DNA of 35,108 nucleotides from Janibacter massiliensis (GTDB lineage Bacteria; Actinomycetota; Actinomycetes; Actinomycetales; Dermatophilaceae): assembly GCF_900289115.1 (NCBI RefSeq), contig NZ_LT985196.1:1336470-1371577 (forward strand), given 5' to 3'. Shown in pieces: positions 7,320 to 14,491 of the stretch. The notes under the pieces were generated by a model, which was not told the DNA's origin, searched no databases, and saw only the letters and a program-made list of their open reading frames with translations. Both the position numbers and the translations under genes were made by a program. Position 1 is the stretch's first letter. Every line of letters starts with the position of its first letter.

Positions 7320-8549
7320 ATGGCCACCAACGACCCGGCGTCGATCACGGACGCCCTCATCCACCCGTACCTCAACCACGCAGCGTCGATGTACGAGGAG
7401 AAGTACGCGACGCGGGAGGACATCGACAACGGCATGCGCTTCGGCTGCGGCCTGCCCGTCGGTCCGCTCGCGCTCGCCGACCGCATCGGCATCGACGTCC
7501 TGCGGGACGCGCTCGCCGAGCGCCACGCGCAGACGGGCGACCCGCTGCACGCCCCGAACCCGGTCCTCGAGCGTCTCGTCGCAGAGGGGCGGACGGGTCA
7601 GCAGGCCGGCCGCGGCTTCTACACGTACGCGGCCGCCGGCTCGGACGAGGTCGTCCCGGATGACGAGACCCCGACCGACGCGGCCGCGGGGGCGGACGTC
7701 CGCACCGTCGAGACGGTCGGCGTCGTCGGCTCGGGGACGATGGCCACGGGCATCGTCGAGGTCTTCGCCAAGGCCGGTTTCCCGGTCGTCGTCATCGCCC
7801 GCAGCCAGGAGAAGGTCGACGGCGTCCGCGCGAAGATCGAGAAGAACCTCGGCAAGGCCGTCGCGAAGGGCCGCATGGAGCAGGCCGCCGCCGACGAGAC
7901 CCTCGCTCGTGTCACCGGCGCCACCGAGCGCGAGGCGCTGGCCGACGTCGACCTCGTCGTCGAGGCCATCGCCGAGCAGCTCGACCTCAAGACCGAGCTC
8001 TACCGCGACCTCGACCGGATCTGCAAGGACGGTGCGATCCTCGCGACGACCACCTCCTCGCTGCCGATCAAGGACCTCGCGGCCGTGACGCAGCGCCCGC
8101 AGGACGTCATCGGGATGCACTTCTTCAACCCCGCACCGGTGATGAAGCTCGTCGAGGTCATTCACACCGACGAGACCGGCGAGGACGTCAAGGCGACGGT
8201 CCACGACCTCTGCCGCCGGACGAAGAAGGTCGCCGTCTCCTGCGCGGACCGCTCGGGCTTCATCGTCAACGCCCTGCTCTTCCCGTACCTCAACGACGCG
8301 ATCCTCCTCGTCGACTCGGGCGCGGCGACGCAGGACGAGGTCGACGAGGCGATCACCTCGACGTACGGCTACCCGATGGGGCCGTTCGCGCTGCTCGACG
8401 TCGTCGGCCTCGACGTCTCGCTCGCGATCCAGGAGGAGCTCAAGACCGAGTTCGAGTACGAGGGCTTCGAGCCCGCGCCGCGGCTGCGCGAGCTGGTCGC
8501 CGCCGGTCACCTCGGCCGGAAGACGGGCCAGGGCTTCAAGACCTACTGA
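7320..8549 (+). CDS. 3-hydroxyacyl-CoA dehydrogenase with two C-terminal-type domains
   Basis: This 409-residue enzyme oxidises 3-hydroxyacyl-CoA to 3-ketoacyl-CoA with NAD(P), in beta-oxidation or butyryl-CoA-type metabolism. The order is unusual. Residues about 5-105 form a 3HCDH C-terminal-type domain (FGCGLPVGPLALADRIGIDVL, then GRTGQQAGRGFYTY). Next comes an acidic linker, the Rossmann domain from about 131 (GVVGSGTMATG, glycines 137-144), the catalytic His267 in IGMHFFNP, and the normal C-terminal domain (YGYPMGPFALLDVVGLDV, ending GRKTGQGFKTY). The two terminal domains share the GPxALxDxxGxDV and G.G(F) ending motifs. The ATG at 7320 lies 79 nt after the patatin gene. Function fits the ccr/thiolase genes nearby. 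Confidence 0.92.
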   Translation: MATNDPASITDALIHPYLNHAASMYEEKYATREDIDNGMRFGCGLPVGPLALADRIGIDVLRDALAERHAQTGDPLHAPNPVLERLVAEGRTGQQAGRGFYTYAAAGSDEVVPDDETPTDAAAGADVRTVETVGVVGSGTMATGIVEVFAKAGFPVVVIARSQEKVDGVRAKIEKNLGKAVAKGRMEQAAADETLARVTGATEREALADVDLVVEAIAEQLDLKTELYRDLDRICKDGAILATTTSSLPIKDLAAVTQRPQDVIGMHFFNPAPVMKLVEVIHTDETGEDVKATVHDLCRRTKKVAVSCADRSGFIVNALLFPYLNDAILLVDSGAATQDEVDEAITSTYGYPMGPFALLDVVGLDVSLAIQEELKTEFEYEGFEPAPRLRELVAAGHLGRKTGQGFKTY

Positions 8550-8598
8550 GCCGCACCGACCCTCCCGCACGGGGTCCCTCGTCGCCCGCTCCGTCGGG

Positions 8599-8604
8599 CA
8601 CGAT
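8599..8604 (+). promoter_or_regulatory. Candidate leaderless -10 element
   Basis: CACGAT ends 7 nt before the GTG at 8612. As at 4760, the hexamer generates an in-frame ATG (8603) that is probably not the true start. Confidence 0.35.
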
Positions 8605-8611
8605 GGGCCCC

Positions 8612-8911
8612 GTGCCGCGTTCCAACCGCCGTCGCCGTGACGACCGGCCCCTGCCCGTCGCCGCCCTCGAGGGGCGCATCGACACGAGCGTGACCTGGCG
8701 CGGGGCCCGCTGGGGCGTGCGGCGACTCACCGGCGCGAACGCGACCCGGCCCTACCGCTGCCCCGGCTGCGAGCACGAGATCGCCCCCGGCACCCCGCAC
8801 GTGCTCGTCTGGCCCCTCGACGGGCTCGGCGGGATGGACGACCGCCGCCACTGGCACAGCCGGTGCTGGCAGTCGCGGGAGACGTGGCACCCGCGCGGTT
8901 CGCTCCGATGA
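8612..8911 (+). CDS. Small conserved actinobacterial protein with zinc-ribbon-like motif
   Basis: This 99-residue protein is very basic at its N-terminus (PRSNRRRRDDRPLP). Its centre has YRCPGCEHEIAPGTPHVLVWP and its end DDRRHWHSRCWQSRETW. The pattern CxxC followed about 35 residues later by HxHxxC suggests one bound zinc ion. Similar small proteins are common in actinobacteria and are often labelled ATP/GTP-binding without a visible nucleotide motif; I see none here. The start is GTG 8612, supported by the upstream CACGAT hexamer; ATG 8603 would add three residues. The basic tail and zinc motif suggest nucleic-acid binding, which is inference only. A strong hairpin follows the gene. Confidence 0.75.
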   Translation: MPRSNRRRRDDRPLPVAALEGRIDTSVTWRGARWGVRRLTGANATRPYRCPGCEHEIAPGTPHVLVWPLDGLGGMDDRRHWHSRCWQSRETWHPRGSLR

Positions 8912-8918
8912 CACCGAA

Positions 8919-8951
8919 GGGCCCTGCACCACGGGAGGTGGTGCAGGGCCC
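8919..8951. terminator. Bidirectional terminator hairpin
   Basis: Arms 8919-8932 (GGGCCCTGCACCAC) and 8938-8951 are perfectly complementary: a 14-bp stem with a 5-nt loop. It lies between the convergent ends of the zinc-motif gene and ccrA and can serve both. No T-run follows, as is common in high-GC actinobacteria. Confidence 0.85.
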
Positions 8952-8986
8952 CTCGGCGTGCTGTCCGGCCGTCGGCCGGGGACCGA

Positions 8987-10333
8987 TCAGACGTTGCGGA
9001 AGGCGTTGATCTGCGTCTCGTACTTCGCGCGCTTCTCCTGGTCGGTGATGCCGAGCCCGGCCTCCGGGGCGAGCGTGAGGACGCCGACCTTGCCCTGGTG
9101 GAGGTTCTTGTGGACGTCGAGCGCGGCCTGGCCGACCTCGTCGAGCGAGTACGTCTTGCTCAGCGTCGGGTGGATGAGGCCGCGGTTGATGAGCTCGTTG
9201 GCCTCCCACGCCTCGCGGTAGTTCGCGAAGTGGCTCGAGAGGATGTCCTTGAGGTTCATCCACAGGTAGCGGTTGTCGTACTCGTGCATGTAGCCCGAGG
9301 TCGACGCGCAGGTGACGATCTTGCCGCCCTTGCGCGCGACGTACACCGAGGCGCCGAAGGTCTCGCGGCCCGGGTGCTCGAAGACGATGTCGACGTCGTG
9401 GCCGCCGGTGAGCTCACGGATCTTCTTGCCGAGGCGCTGCCACTCCTTCGGGTTCTGCTTGGTGTTGTCCTCGTTCCAGAACTTGTAGTCCTCGGCGCGG
9501 CGGTCGATGATCAGCTCGGCGCCCATCTTCCGGCAGATCTCGGCCTTCTCCGGCGAGGAGACGACGCAGATCGGCTCGGCGCCGGCGGCGAGCGCCATCT
9601 GCGTGGCGTAGGAGCCCAGGCCACCGCTGGCGCCCCAGATGAGGACGCGGTCACCGAGCTTGAGGGCGGCGCCGTTCTTGCTGATGAGCTGGCGGTAGGC
9701 CGTGGAGTTCACGAGACCGGGGCAGGCGGCCTCCTCCCACGAGAGGTGGGCCGGCTTCGGCATGAGCTGGTTCGCCTTGACGATCGCGAGCTCGGCCAGA
9801 CCGCCGAAGTTCGTCTCGAAACCCCAGATCCGCTGCTGCGGGTCGAGCATCGTGTCGTCGTGGCCCTCGGCGTCCTCGAGCTCGACGGACAGGCAGTGGG
9901 CGACGACCTCGGTGCCGGCCTTCCACTTGCTCACGCCCGGGCCGACGCGCAGGACGACGCCGGCGAGGTCGGAGCCGACGACGTGGTACGGCAGGTCGTG
10001 ACGCTTGGCGAACTCGCTCGTGCGCCCGTAGCGCTCGAGGAAGCCGAAGGTGGACACGGGCTCGAAGATCGACGTCCACACCGTGTTGTAGTTGATCGCC
10101 GAGGCCATGACGGCGACGAGCGCCTCGCCCGGCGCGAGCTCGGGCAGGTCGACGTCGTCGATGTGGAGGCTCTTGCGCGGGTCCTTGTCGCGCGAGGCCA
10201 TCCCCTCGAACATGCCGACCTCGTCCTTGTGGACGGTCGCGCCGCGGTACGTCGTCGGGATCTCCAGGGCCTCGTAGGTCTCCTGGCTGCGGTCGCCGCT
10301 CATGATCGCGTCGCGGATCTGGTCCATGGACAT
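8987..10333 (-). CDS. ccrA: Crotonyl-CoA carboxylase/reductase
   Basis: This 448-residue enzyme reductively carboxylates crotonyl-CoA to ethylmalonyl-CoA with NADPH and CO2. It is a medium-chain dehydrogenase/reductase family member: GroES-like N-terminal part, then a Rossmann domain with GASGGLGSYATQ near residue 234. Residues reported to hold CO2 in the Kitasatospora enzyme (Asn81, Phe170, Glu171, His365) correspond to Asn81, Phe172, Glu173 and His368 here, so a carboxylating enzyme is likely rather than a plain enoyl reductase. The start ATG at 10333 has GAGGAG about 10 nt upstream; Met3 is an alternative. In actinobacteria ccr supports the ethylmalonyl-CoA pathway or supplies extender units. 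It lies downstream of mce on the same strand, 184 nt apart. Confidence 0.95.
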   Translation of the reverse strand: MSMDQIRDAIMSGDRSQETYEALEIPTTYRGATVHKDEVGMFEGMASRDKDPRKSLHIDDVDLPELAPGEALVAVMASAINYNTVWTSIFEPVSTFGFLERYGRTSEFAKRHDLPYHVVGSDLAGVVLRVGPGVSKWKAGTEVVAHCLSVELEDAEGHDDTMLDPQQRIWGFETNFGGLAELAIVKANQLMPKPAHLSWEEAACPGLVNSTAYRQLISKNGAALKLGDRVLIWGASGGLGSYATQMALAAGAEPICVVSSPEKAEICRKMGAELIIDRRAEDYKFWNEDNTKQNPKEWQRLGKKIRELTGGHDVDIVFEHPGRETFGASVYVARKGGKIVTCASTSGYMHEYDNRYLWMNLKDILSSHFANYREAWEANELINRGLIHPTLSKTYSLDEVGQAALDVHKNLHQGKVGVLTLAPEAGLGITDQEKRAKYETQINAFRNV

Positions 10334-10381
10334 CGGTGTCTGGCTCCTCGCCGTAGTGAATGGTCAGGAAGGGTCCGGGCG

Positions 10382-10387
10382 AGCCTA
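10382..10387 (-). promoter_or_regulatory. Candidate -10 element for ccrA
   Basis: On the minus strand the sequence reads TAGGCT, about 50 nt before the ccrA start. A 17-bp spacer would put TAGTTT at the -35 position, a poor match, so the assignment is tentative. Confidence 0.35.
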
Positions 10388-10454
10388 GGGTGCCCGTCGC
10401 GGAGAAACTAGTGACTGCCCACGGGCCGGGACCCGACGTGAGAGGCCGCTCACG

Positions 10455-10470
10455 GGTGACCTTGCTCACC
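10455..10470. promoter_or_regulatory. CRP/GlxR-like palindrome upstream of ccrA
   Basis: GGTGACCTTGCTCACC contains the core GTGA-N6-TCAC of the CRP/GlxR class (consensus TGTGAN6TCACA), with mismatched outermost bases. It lies between mce and ccrA, roughly 85-90 nt before the inferred ccrA transcript start. Binding is inference. Confidence 0.35.
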
Positions 10471-10517
10471 GCGGCCACAGGCGGCGGCCGGGATCGTGGT
10501 GGGCCCCGGCGGCCCCG

Positions 10518-10970
10518 TCAGTGCGCGGCGCTGGCGGCGGGCTCGACGAGCTCCACGAGGATGCCGCGGGCGTCCTTCGGGTGGATGAAGTTGACACGGC
10601 TGTTGCTCGTGCCCCGCTTGGGGGTGTCGTACAGCAGACGCAGGCCGCGCTCGCGCAGCGTCGCACAGACGGCGTCGATGTCCTCGACGCGGTAGGCGAG
10701 CTGCTGGATCCCCTGGCCGTTGCGGTCGAGGAACTTGGCGATGGTCGACTCGGGGGACAGCGGCGCGAGCAGCTGGATGCACGAGCCGGAGTCACCGACC
10801 GCCATCATCGCCTCGCGCACGCCCTGCTCCTCGTTCGTCTCCTCGTGCAGCAGCGCCATGCCGAGCGTGTCTCGGTAGAACGCGATCGCGTCGTCGAGGT
10901 CGGGGACGGCGACACCGACGTGGTCGATGTGGGTGAAGAGGGCGTGGACGTCGTTCGGGGTCTGCGTCAT
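10518..10970 (-). CDS. mce: Methylmalonyl-CoA epimerase
   Basis: This 150-residue protein interconverts (2R)- and (2S)-methylmalonyl-CoA, and in some organisms also ethylmalonyl-CoA. It is a vicinal-oxygen-chelate fold with two similar halves starting at IDHVGVAVPDLDDAIAFY and YRVEDIDAVCATL. Expected metal ligands are His17, Gln66 and Glu140 (ILVELVEP). The fourth ligand, normally in a GxHH segment, is in GIQQLAYRV (Gln89-Gln90), so glutamine replaces histidine; I recall mycobacterial homologues with the same QQ. The ATG at 10970 is at the family's usual N-terminus. It sits upstream of ccrA on the same strand. Together they make and epimerise alkylmalonyl-CoA, with meaB supporting the downstream mutase. 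Confidence 0.92.
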   Translation of the reverse strand: MTQTPNDVHALFTHIDHVGVAVPDLDDAIAFYRDTLGMALLHEETNEEQGVREAMMAVGDSGSCIQLLAPLSPESTIAKFLDRNGQGIQQLAYRVEDIDAVCATLRERGLRLLYDTPKRGTSNSRVNFIHPKDARGILVELVEPAASAAH

Positions 10971-11037
10971 GCGACCACCCTACGAGGGGTCGCCGCCGGG
11001 GGAGCGGCACGGCCGTGCGACCTCGCACGCGCATCGG

Positions 11038-11043
11038 TACCGT
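11038..11043 (+). promoter_or_regulatory. Candidate -10 element
   Basis: TACCGT, about 55 nt before the ATG at 11098, fits TANNNT. The upstream bases are GC-rich with no clear -35. Confidence 0.3.
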
Positions 11044-11097
11044 GGCGCTGCCGACACGGGACCGTCGGCGGAAACCGATCACCCAGGGGAGCAGAGC

Positions 11098-11328
11098 ATG
11101 CCCGACGTCGAGTCCACCGGGAAGAAGGCCTTCCCGACCACGCAGATCATCGTCAACGCGTTCCTCGCCGCCTTCGGGGCGCTCATCATCTCGCTCATCG
11201 CGTTCACCGCGCTGACCGACAGGTCGGTCCCGGAGGCGTTGAAGGTCGCGCTGCAGATCGCCGCCGGGACGATCTTCGTCACCATCCTCGTCCAGACGGT
11301 GATCCACCTCATGATGGGTCGTGACTGA
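11098..11328 (+). CDS. Small two-helix membrane protein, unknown function
   Basis: This 76-residue protein has a polar N-terminus (MPDVESTGKKAFPTTQ) and two membrane helices, about residues 18-39 (IIVNAFLAAFGALIISLIAFTAL) and 49-70 (ALQIAAGTIFVTILVQTVIHLMM). The ATG at 11098 has a GGGGAG ribosome site at 11086-11091 region, about 7 nt upstream; the longer frame starting at 10927 runs antisense through mce and is not supported. I do not recognise the family. It lies between divergent mce and the acetyltransferase gene, with its own likely promoter, so no functional link to acyl-CoA metabolism can be claimed. Confidence 0.7.
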   Translation: MPDVESTGKKAFPTTQIIVNAFLAAFGALIISLIAFTALTDRSVPEALKVALQIAAGTIFVTILVQTVIHLMMGRD

Positions 11329-11376
11329 GGGCCGCTCGCCCCGCGAACGCCCCGGACGGGCCGCGGAGACCGTCGC

Positions 11377-11382
11377 TAGAGT
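11377..11382 (+). promoter_or_regulatory. Candidate -10 element for the thiolase gene
   Basis: TAGAGT fits TANNNT and would give a 5' leader of about 70 nt before the ATG at 11463. The -35 region is GC-rich and not recognisable. Confidence 0.4.
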
Positions 11383-11462
11383 GACGAGGACGCGTGTCGC
11401 CGGTCGTCCCGGGCCCACCGGGCGGGCGGCACCCCACCCATCGAGGTAGCTGGAGGCATCAC

Positions 11463-12662
11463 ATGTCCGACCGTCCCGTTTCCGTCATCGTCGCCGGTGC
11501 GCGTACGCCGATGGGCCGCATGAGCGGCTCGCTCAAGGGCTTCTCCGGCTCGGACCTCGGTGGCTTCGCCATCAAGGGCGCCCTGGAGAAGGCCGGCGTC
11601 AAGGGGGAGGACGTCGACTACGTCATCATGGGCCAGGTCCTCACGGCCGGCGAGGGTCAGATCCCGGCCCGCCAGGCGGCGATCAAGGGCGGCATCCCCA
11701 TGAACGTCCCGGCCCTCACGGTGAACAAGGTCTGCCTGTCGGGTATCGACGCGATCGCCCTGGCCGACCAGCTCATCCGCGCCGGCGAGTACGACGTCGT
11801 CGTCGCCGGTGGCCAGGAGTCGATGACGAACGCCCCGCACCTGCTGCCCAAGAGCCGTGACGGCATCAAGTACGGCGACGCGACGCTGAAGGACTCGATG
11901 GCCTACGACGGCCTCCACGACACGATCACCGACCAGGCGATGGGCGCGCTCACCGAGCAGTGCAACGCCGGTGGCGAGCAGTTCAGCCGCGAGGAGCAGG
12001 ACGCCTTCGCCGCCGGCTCGCACCAGAAGGCCGCGGCCGCGTGGGCCGAGGGCCGCATGGCCGACGAGGTCGTCCCCGTCGAGATCCCGCAGCGCAAGGG
12101 CGACCCGATCGTCTTCGCGCAGGACGAGGGCATCCGTGCCGAGACGACTGCCGAGTCGCTCGGCAAGCTCCGTCCCGCGTTCGACAAGAGCGGCACGATC
12201 ACGGCCGGGTCCGCCTCCCAGATCTCCGACGGCGCCTGCGCCGTCGTCGTCATGAGCAAGGCCAAGGCGGAGGAGCTGGGCCTGACCTGGCTTGCCGAGA
12301 TCGGTGCGCACGGCGTCGTCGCCGGCCCCGACAGCACCCTCCAGGCCCAGCCGGCCAACGCGATCGAGAAGGCGTGCGAGAAGGAGGGCATCACGCCCGC
12401 CGACCTCGACCTGGTCGAGATCAACGAGGCCTTCGCCGCCGTCGGCCTCGCCTCGACCAAGCAGCTCGGCCTGAGCGCGGACAAGGTCAACCCCAACGGT
12501 GGCGCGATCGCCATGGGTCACCCGCTCGGCATGTCCGGCGCGCGCGTCACCCTCACGATCGCCCACGAGCTCAAGCGCCGCGGTGGCGGCGTCGGTGCGG
12601 CCGCCCTCTGCGGCGGTGGCGGCCAGGGCGACGCGCTCATCATCCGGGTCCCGAAGGCCTGA
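11463..12662 (+). CDS. Acetyl-CoA C-acetyltransferase (thiolase)
   Basis: This 399-residue thiolase condenses two acetyl-CoA to acetoacetyl-CoA or performs the reverse cleavage. Active-site residues are in place: Cys91 in VNKVCLSGI (acyl-enzyme), His353 in [10 protein letters not shown], Cys383 in [10 protein letters not shown], and the NEAFA motif. The length and motifs match biosynthetic AtoB/PhaA-type enzymes better than FadA, but both reactions are possible. The ATG at 11463 follows GGAGG at 11452-11456. With the 3-hydroxyacyl-CoA dehydrogenase and ccrA it supplies the first and second steps of the acetyl-CoA to crotonyl-CoA route; a crotonase is not in the window. meaB begins 4 nt after its stop. 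Confidence 0.95.
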   Translation: MSDRPVSVIVAGARTPMGRMSGSLKGFSGSDLGGFAIKGALEKAGVKGEDVDYVIMGQVLTAGEGQIPARQAAIKGGIPMNVPALTVNKVCLSGIDAIALADQLIRAGEYDVVVAGGQESMTNAPHLLPKSRDGIKYGDATLKDSMAYDGLHDTITDQAMGALTEQCNAGGEQFSREEQDAFAAGSHQKAAAAWAEGRMADEVVPVEIPQRKGDPIVFAQDEGIRAETTAESLGKLRPAFDKSGTITAGSASQISDGACAVVVMSKAKAEELGLTWLAEIGAHGVVAGPDSTLQAQPANAIEKACEKEGITPADLDLVEINEAFAAVGLASTKQLGLSADKVNPNGGAIAMGHPLGMSGARVTLTIAHELKRRGGGVGAAALCGGGGQGDALIIRVPKA

Positions 12663-12666
12663 TCCT

Positions 12667-13626
12667 TTGGCACGTCCCGTCGACGTCCCCGCCCTGGTCG
12701 AGTCGGCCACGGCGGGGACGCCGCGTTCCGTCGCCCGTCTCGTCTCGCTCGTCGAGGACGGGAACCCGGCGCTGCCGCAGATCATGGCCGCCCTCGTGCC
12801 GCACACCGGGCGCGCCCATGTCGTCGGGCTGACGGGGGCGCCCGGCGTCGGGAAGTCGACGACGACGAACGCGCTCGTCGGTGCCCTTCGGGCGCAGGGG
12901 AAGCGGGTCGCCGTCCTCGCGGTCGACCCGAGCTCGCCCTTCTCCGGTGGCGCGCTCCTCGGCGACCGCATCCGGATGCAGGACCACACGACCGACCCGG
13001 GCGTCTTCATCCGTTCCGTCGCGAGCCGGGGGCACCTGGGGGGCCTGTCCGCCGCGACGCCCCAGGTCGTCCGCGTCCTCGACGCGGCGGGGTTCGACGT
13101 CGTCCTCGTCGAGACAGTCGGCGTCGGGCAGTCCGAGGTGGAGGTCGCTGGCGCCGCCGACACGACCCTCGTCCTCCTCGCACCCGGCATGGGCGACGGC
13201 ATCCAGGCCGCGAAGGCGGGGATCCTCGAGATCGGCGACGTCTTCGTCGTCAACAAGGCCGACCGGGCCGACGCGGACGCGACCGTCCGGGACCTGCGGC
13301 ACATGGTCGGGCTCGCCGACCGGCGCGCGCCGAACCTGTGGCGGCCGGTGGTGGTCAAGGCGAGCGCGGCGACCGGGGCGGGCATCGAGGAGGTCCTCGC
13401 GGCGATCGCCAAGCACCACGACTGGGCACGCTCGTCCGGCGAGCTGCGCGTCCGGCGGATCCGACGGGCCGCCGCAGAGGTCGAGGCGCTCGCGCTCACC
13501 CGGCTGCGCGCCCGCCTCGGCGACCTGCGCGCCGGGTCGGCGCTCGGCGAGGCTGCCGTCGCCGTCGTCGACGGTCGGCAGGACCCGTTCACCGCCGCCG
13601 ACCGCCTGCTTGCCGCGATCCGCTGA
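12667..13626 (+). CDS. meaB: Methylmalonyl-CoA mutase-associated GTPase
   Basis: This 319-residue G3E-family GTPase protects and loads B12-dependent acyl-CoA mutases. The Walker A motif GAPGVGKST is at residues 57-65, followed by AVDPSSPFSGGALLGDRIRM, the switch region VETVGVGQSEVEV and the base-recognition motif NKAD. The C-terminus has a helical region (IRRAAAEVEALALTRLRARL) used for dimerisation in the family. I start it at TTG 12667 (LARPVDVPAL), with GAAGG at 12653-12657; this gives the usual family length. It follows the thiolase by 4 nt and is probably cotranscribed. Its client mutase genes are not in this window. Confidence 0.93.
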   Translation: MARPVDVPALVESATAGTPRSVARLVSLVEDGNPALPQIMAALVPHTGRAHVVGLTGAPGVGKSTTTNALVGALRAQGKRVAVLAVDPSSPFSGGALLGDRIRMQDHTTDPGVFIRSVASRGHLGGLSAATPQVVRVLDAAGFDVVLVETVGVGQSEVEVAGAADTTLVLLAPGMGDGIQAAKAGILEIGDVFVVNKADRADADATVRDLRHMVGLADRRAPNLWRPVVVKASAATGAGIEEVLAAIAKHHDWARSSGELRVRRIRRAAAEVEALALTRLRARLGDLRAGSALGEAAVAVVDGRQDPFTAADRLLAAIR

Positions 13627-13634
13627 CGGACGGA

Positions 13635-13651
13635 CCGCCCGGACGGGGCGG
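13635..13651. terminator. Weak hairpin between convergent genes
   Basis: CCGCCC (13635-13640) can pair with GGGCGG (13646-13651) across a 5-nt loop in the 47-bp gap between meaB and the convergent gene. Six GC pairs only, so this is tentative. Confidence 0.3.
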
Positions 13652-13673
13652 CGCGCGTCGTCGATCCGCGGCG

Positions 13674-14294
13674 TCAGTACGCCTCGGCGACCTTGATCGT
13701 GTCGTACGTCTGGCCCTCGGACAGGTGGCCCGCGCAGTTGAGCTGGCCGGACTCGCCCGGGGCGAGGACGGAGGCGGAGCAGGAGATCTCGTCGGAGAGC
13801 TTCGTCGAGCCCTCGTAGAACATGACGTCGATGTAGACCGACTCGGAGCTCGAGCCGTTGTTCGTCACCGTCATGCTCGGGATGCCCTTGCCCAGGTACT
13901 CCTCGGCCTTCAGCTGCCATCCGCTGGCGAACGAGAGGTCGCCGATGGTGAACGAGTCGCCCTCCGAGACCGTGAGCGGGTTGTTCACCCCGCCCGGCTT
14001 GTTCGCGCTCGCGGAGGACGACGAGGAGTAGGACTCGAGCCCGGAGCTCGCCGCGCTCGACGCGCCCACGATCCCCGCGCTGCAGGCGGCGAAGGTGCCG
14101 CCGCAGCACAGGAGCAGCAGGAGGAGGACGCCGAGGAGGATCCACAGCCACGTCTTGCCGCCGCCCTTCGCCGGCGGCGGGCCGCCCGCGTACCCCGTGG
14201 CGATCGGCTGCGCGGGGTACGGCTGCGCGGGGTACGGCTGGGCGGGGTATGGCGAGCCGGAGCTACCGGGGCTGGGCGGTGGCGGGTACGACAT
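13674..14294 (-). CDS. Proline-rich, membrane-anchored extracellular protein
   Basis: This 206-residue protein begins with a Pro/Tyr/Ser-rich cytoplasmic segment containing three tandem YPAQP repeats (about residues 16-30), then one membrane helix at about 48-72 (WLWILLGVLLLLLLCCGGTFAAC). A Ser-rich stalk follows (SSAASSGLESYSSSSSAS), then an outer beta-rich domain (LTVSEGDSFTIGDLSFASGW to the end) resembling FxLYD/DUF4352-type Ig-like domains. Two cysteines in the outer domain (ISCSAS and LNCAGH) may form a disulfide. GAGGGGG precedes the ATG at 14294. Proteins of this architecture are common and mostly uncharacterised in actinobacteria; function unknown. It is divergent from the 14492 gene. 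Confidence 0.8.
   Translation of the reverse strand: MSYPPPPSPGSSGSPYPAQPYPAQPYPAQPIATGYAGGPPPAKGGGKTWLWILLGVLLLLLLCCGGTFAACSAGIVGASSAASSGLESYSSSSSASANKPGGVNNPLTVSEGDSFTIGDLSFASGWQLKAEEYLGKGIPSMTVTNNGSSSESVYIDVMFYEGSTKLSDEISCSASVLAPGESGQLNCAGHLSEGQTYDTIKVAEAY
14206..14250. repeat. Three tandem 15-bp repeats inside the proline-rich gene
   Basis: The unit GGCTGCGCGGGGTAC occurs at 14206-14220 and 14221-14235, with a third copy differing at two bases at 14236-14250. On the minus strand each copy encodes YPAQP, so copy-number change would keep the frame. Confidence 0.85.
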
Positions 14295-14402
14295 GTGGTT
14301 CCCCCTCGTGGATCGAACGCTGACGGCCCTCGGGCCGTCCGTGAGCCTATCGACCGGGGGTCGTTCCCGCGGCGGATGACGGGGCGGTGGGCCAGCGAGC
14401 CC

Positions 14403-14418
14403 GTGACCGATTTGTGAC
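14403..14418. promoter_or_regulatory. MtrA-like direct repeat
   Basis: GTGAC-CGATTT-GTGAC is a direct repeat with an 11-bp period, matching the GTNAC-N6-GTNAC pattern known for the actinobacterial response regulator MtrA. It lies between the divergent 13674-14294 and 14492 genes. The same arrangement occurs at 17327 before the NlpC/P60 gene. Confidence 0.5.
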
Positions 14419-14491
14419 CATCTGCTCCGTGTGCCACCGTGGACGGCCGACCGCGCTCCGTCCCGAGGGGCGTCCGCTCCCGGAGGATCCC

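Noticed and set aside
10927-11097. N-terminal extension of the small membrane protein
   Set aside because: The extension runs antisense through the start of mce and lacks a ribosome site, whereas ATG 11098 has a GGGGAG site.
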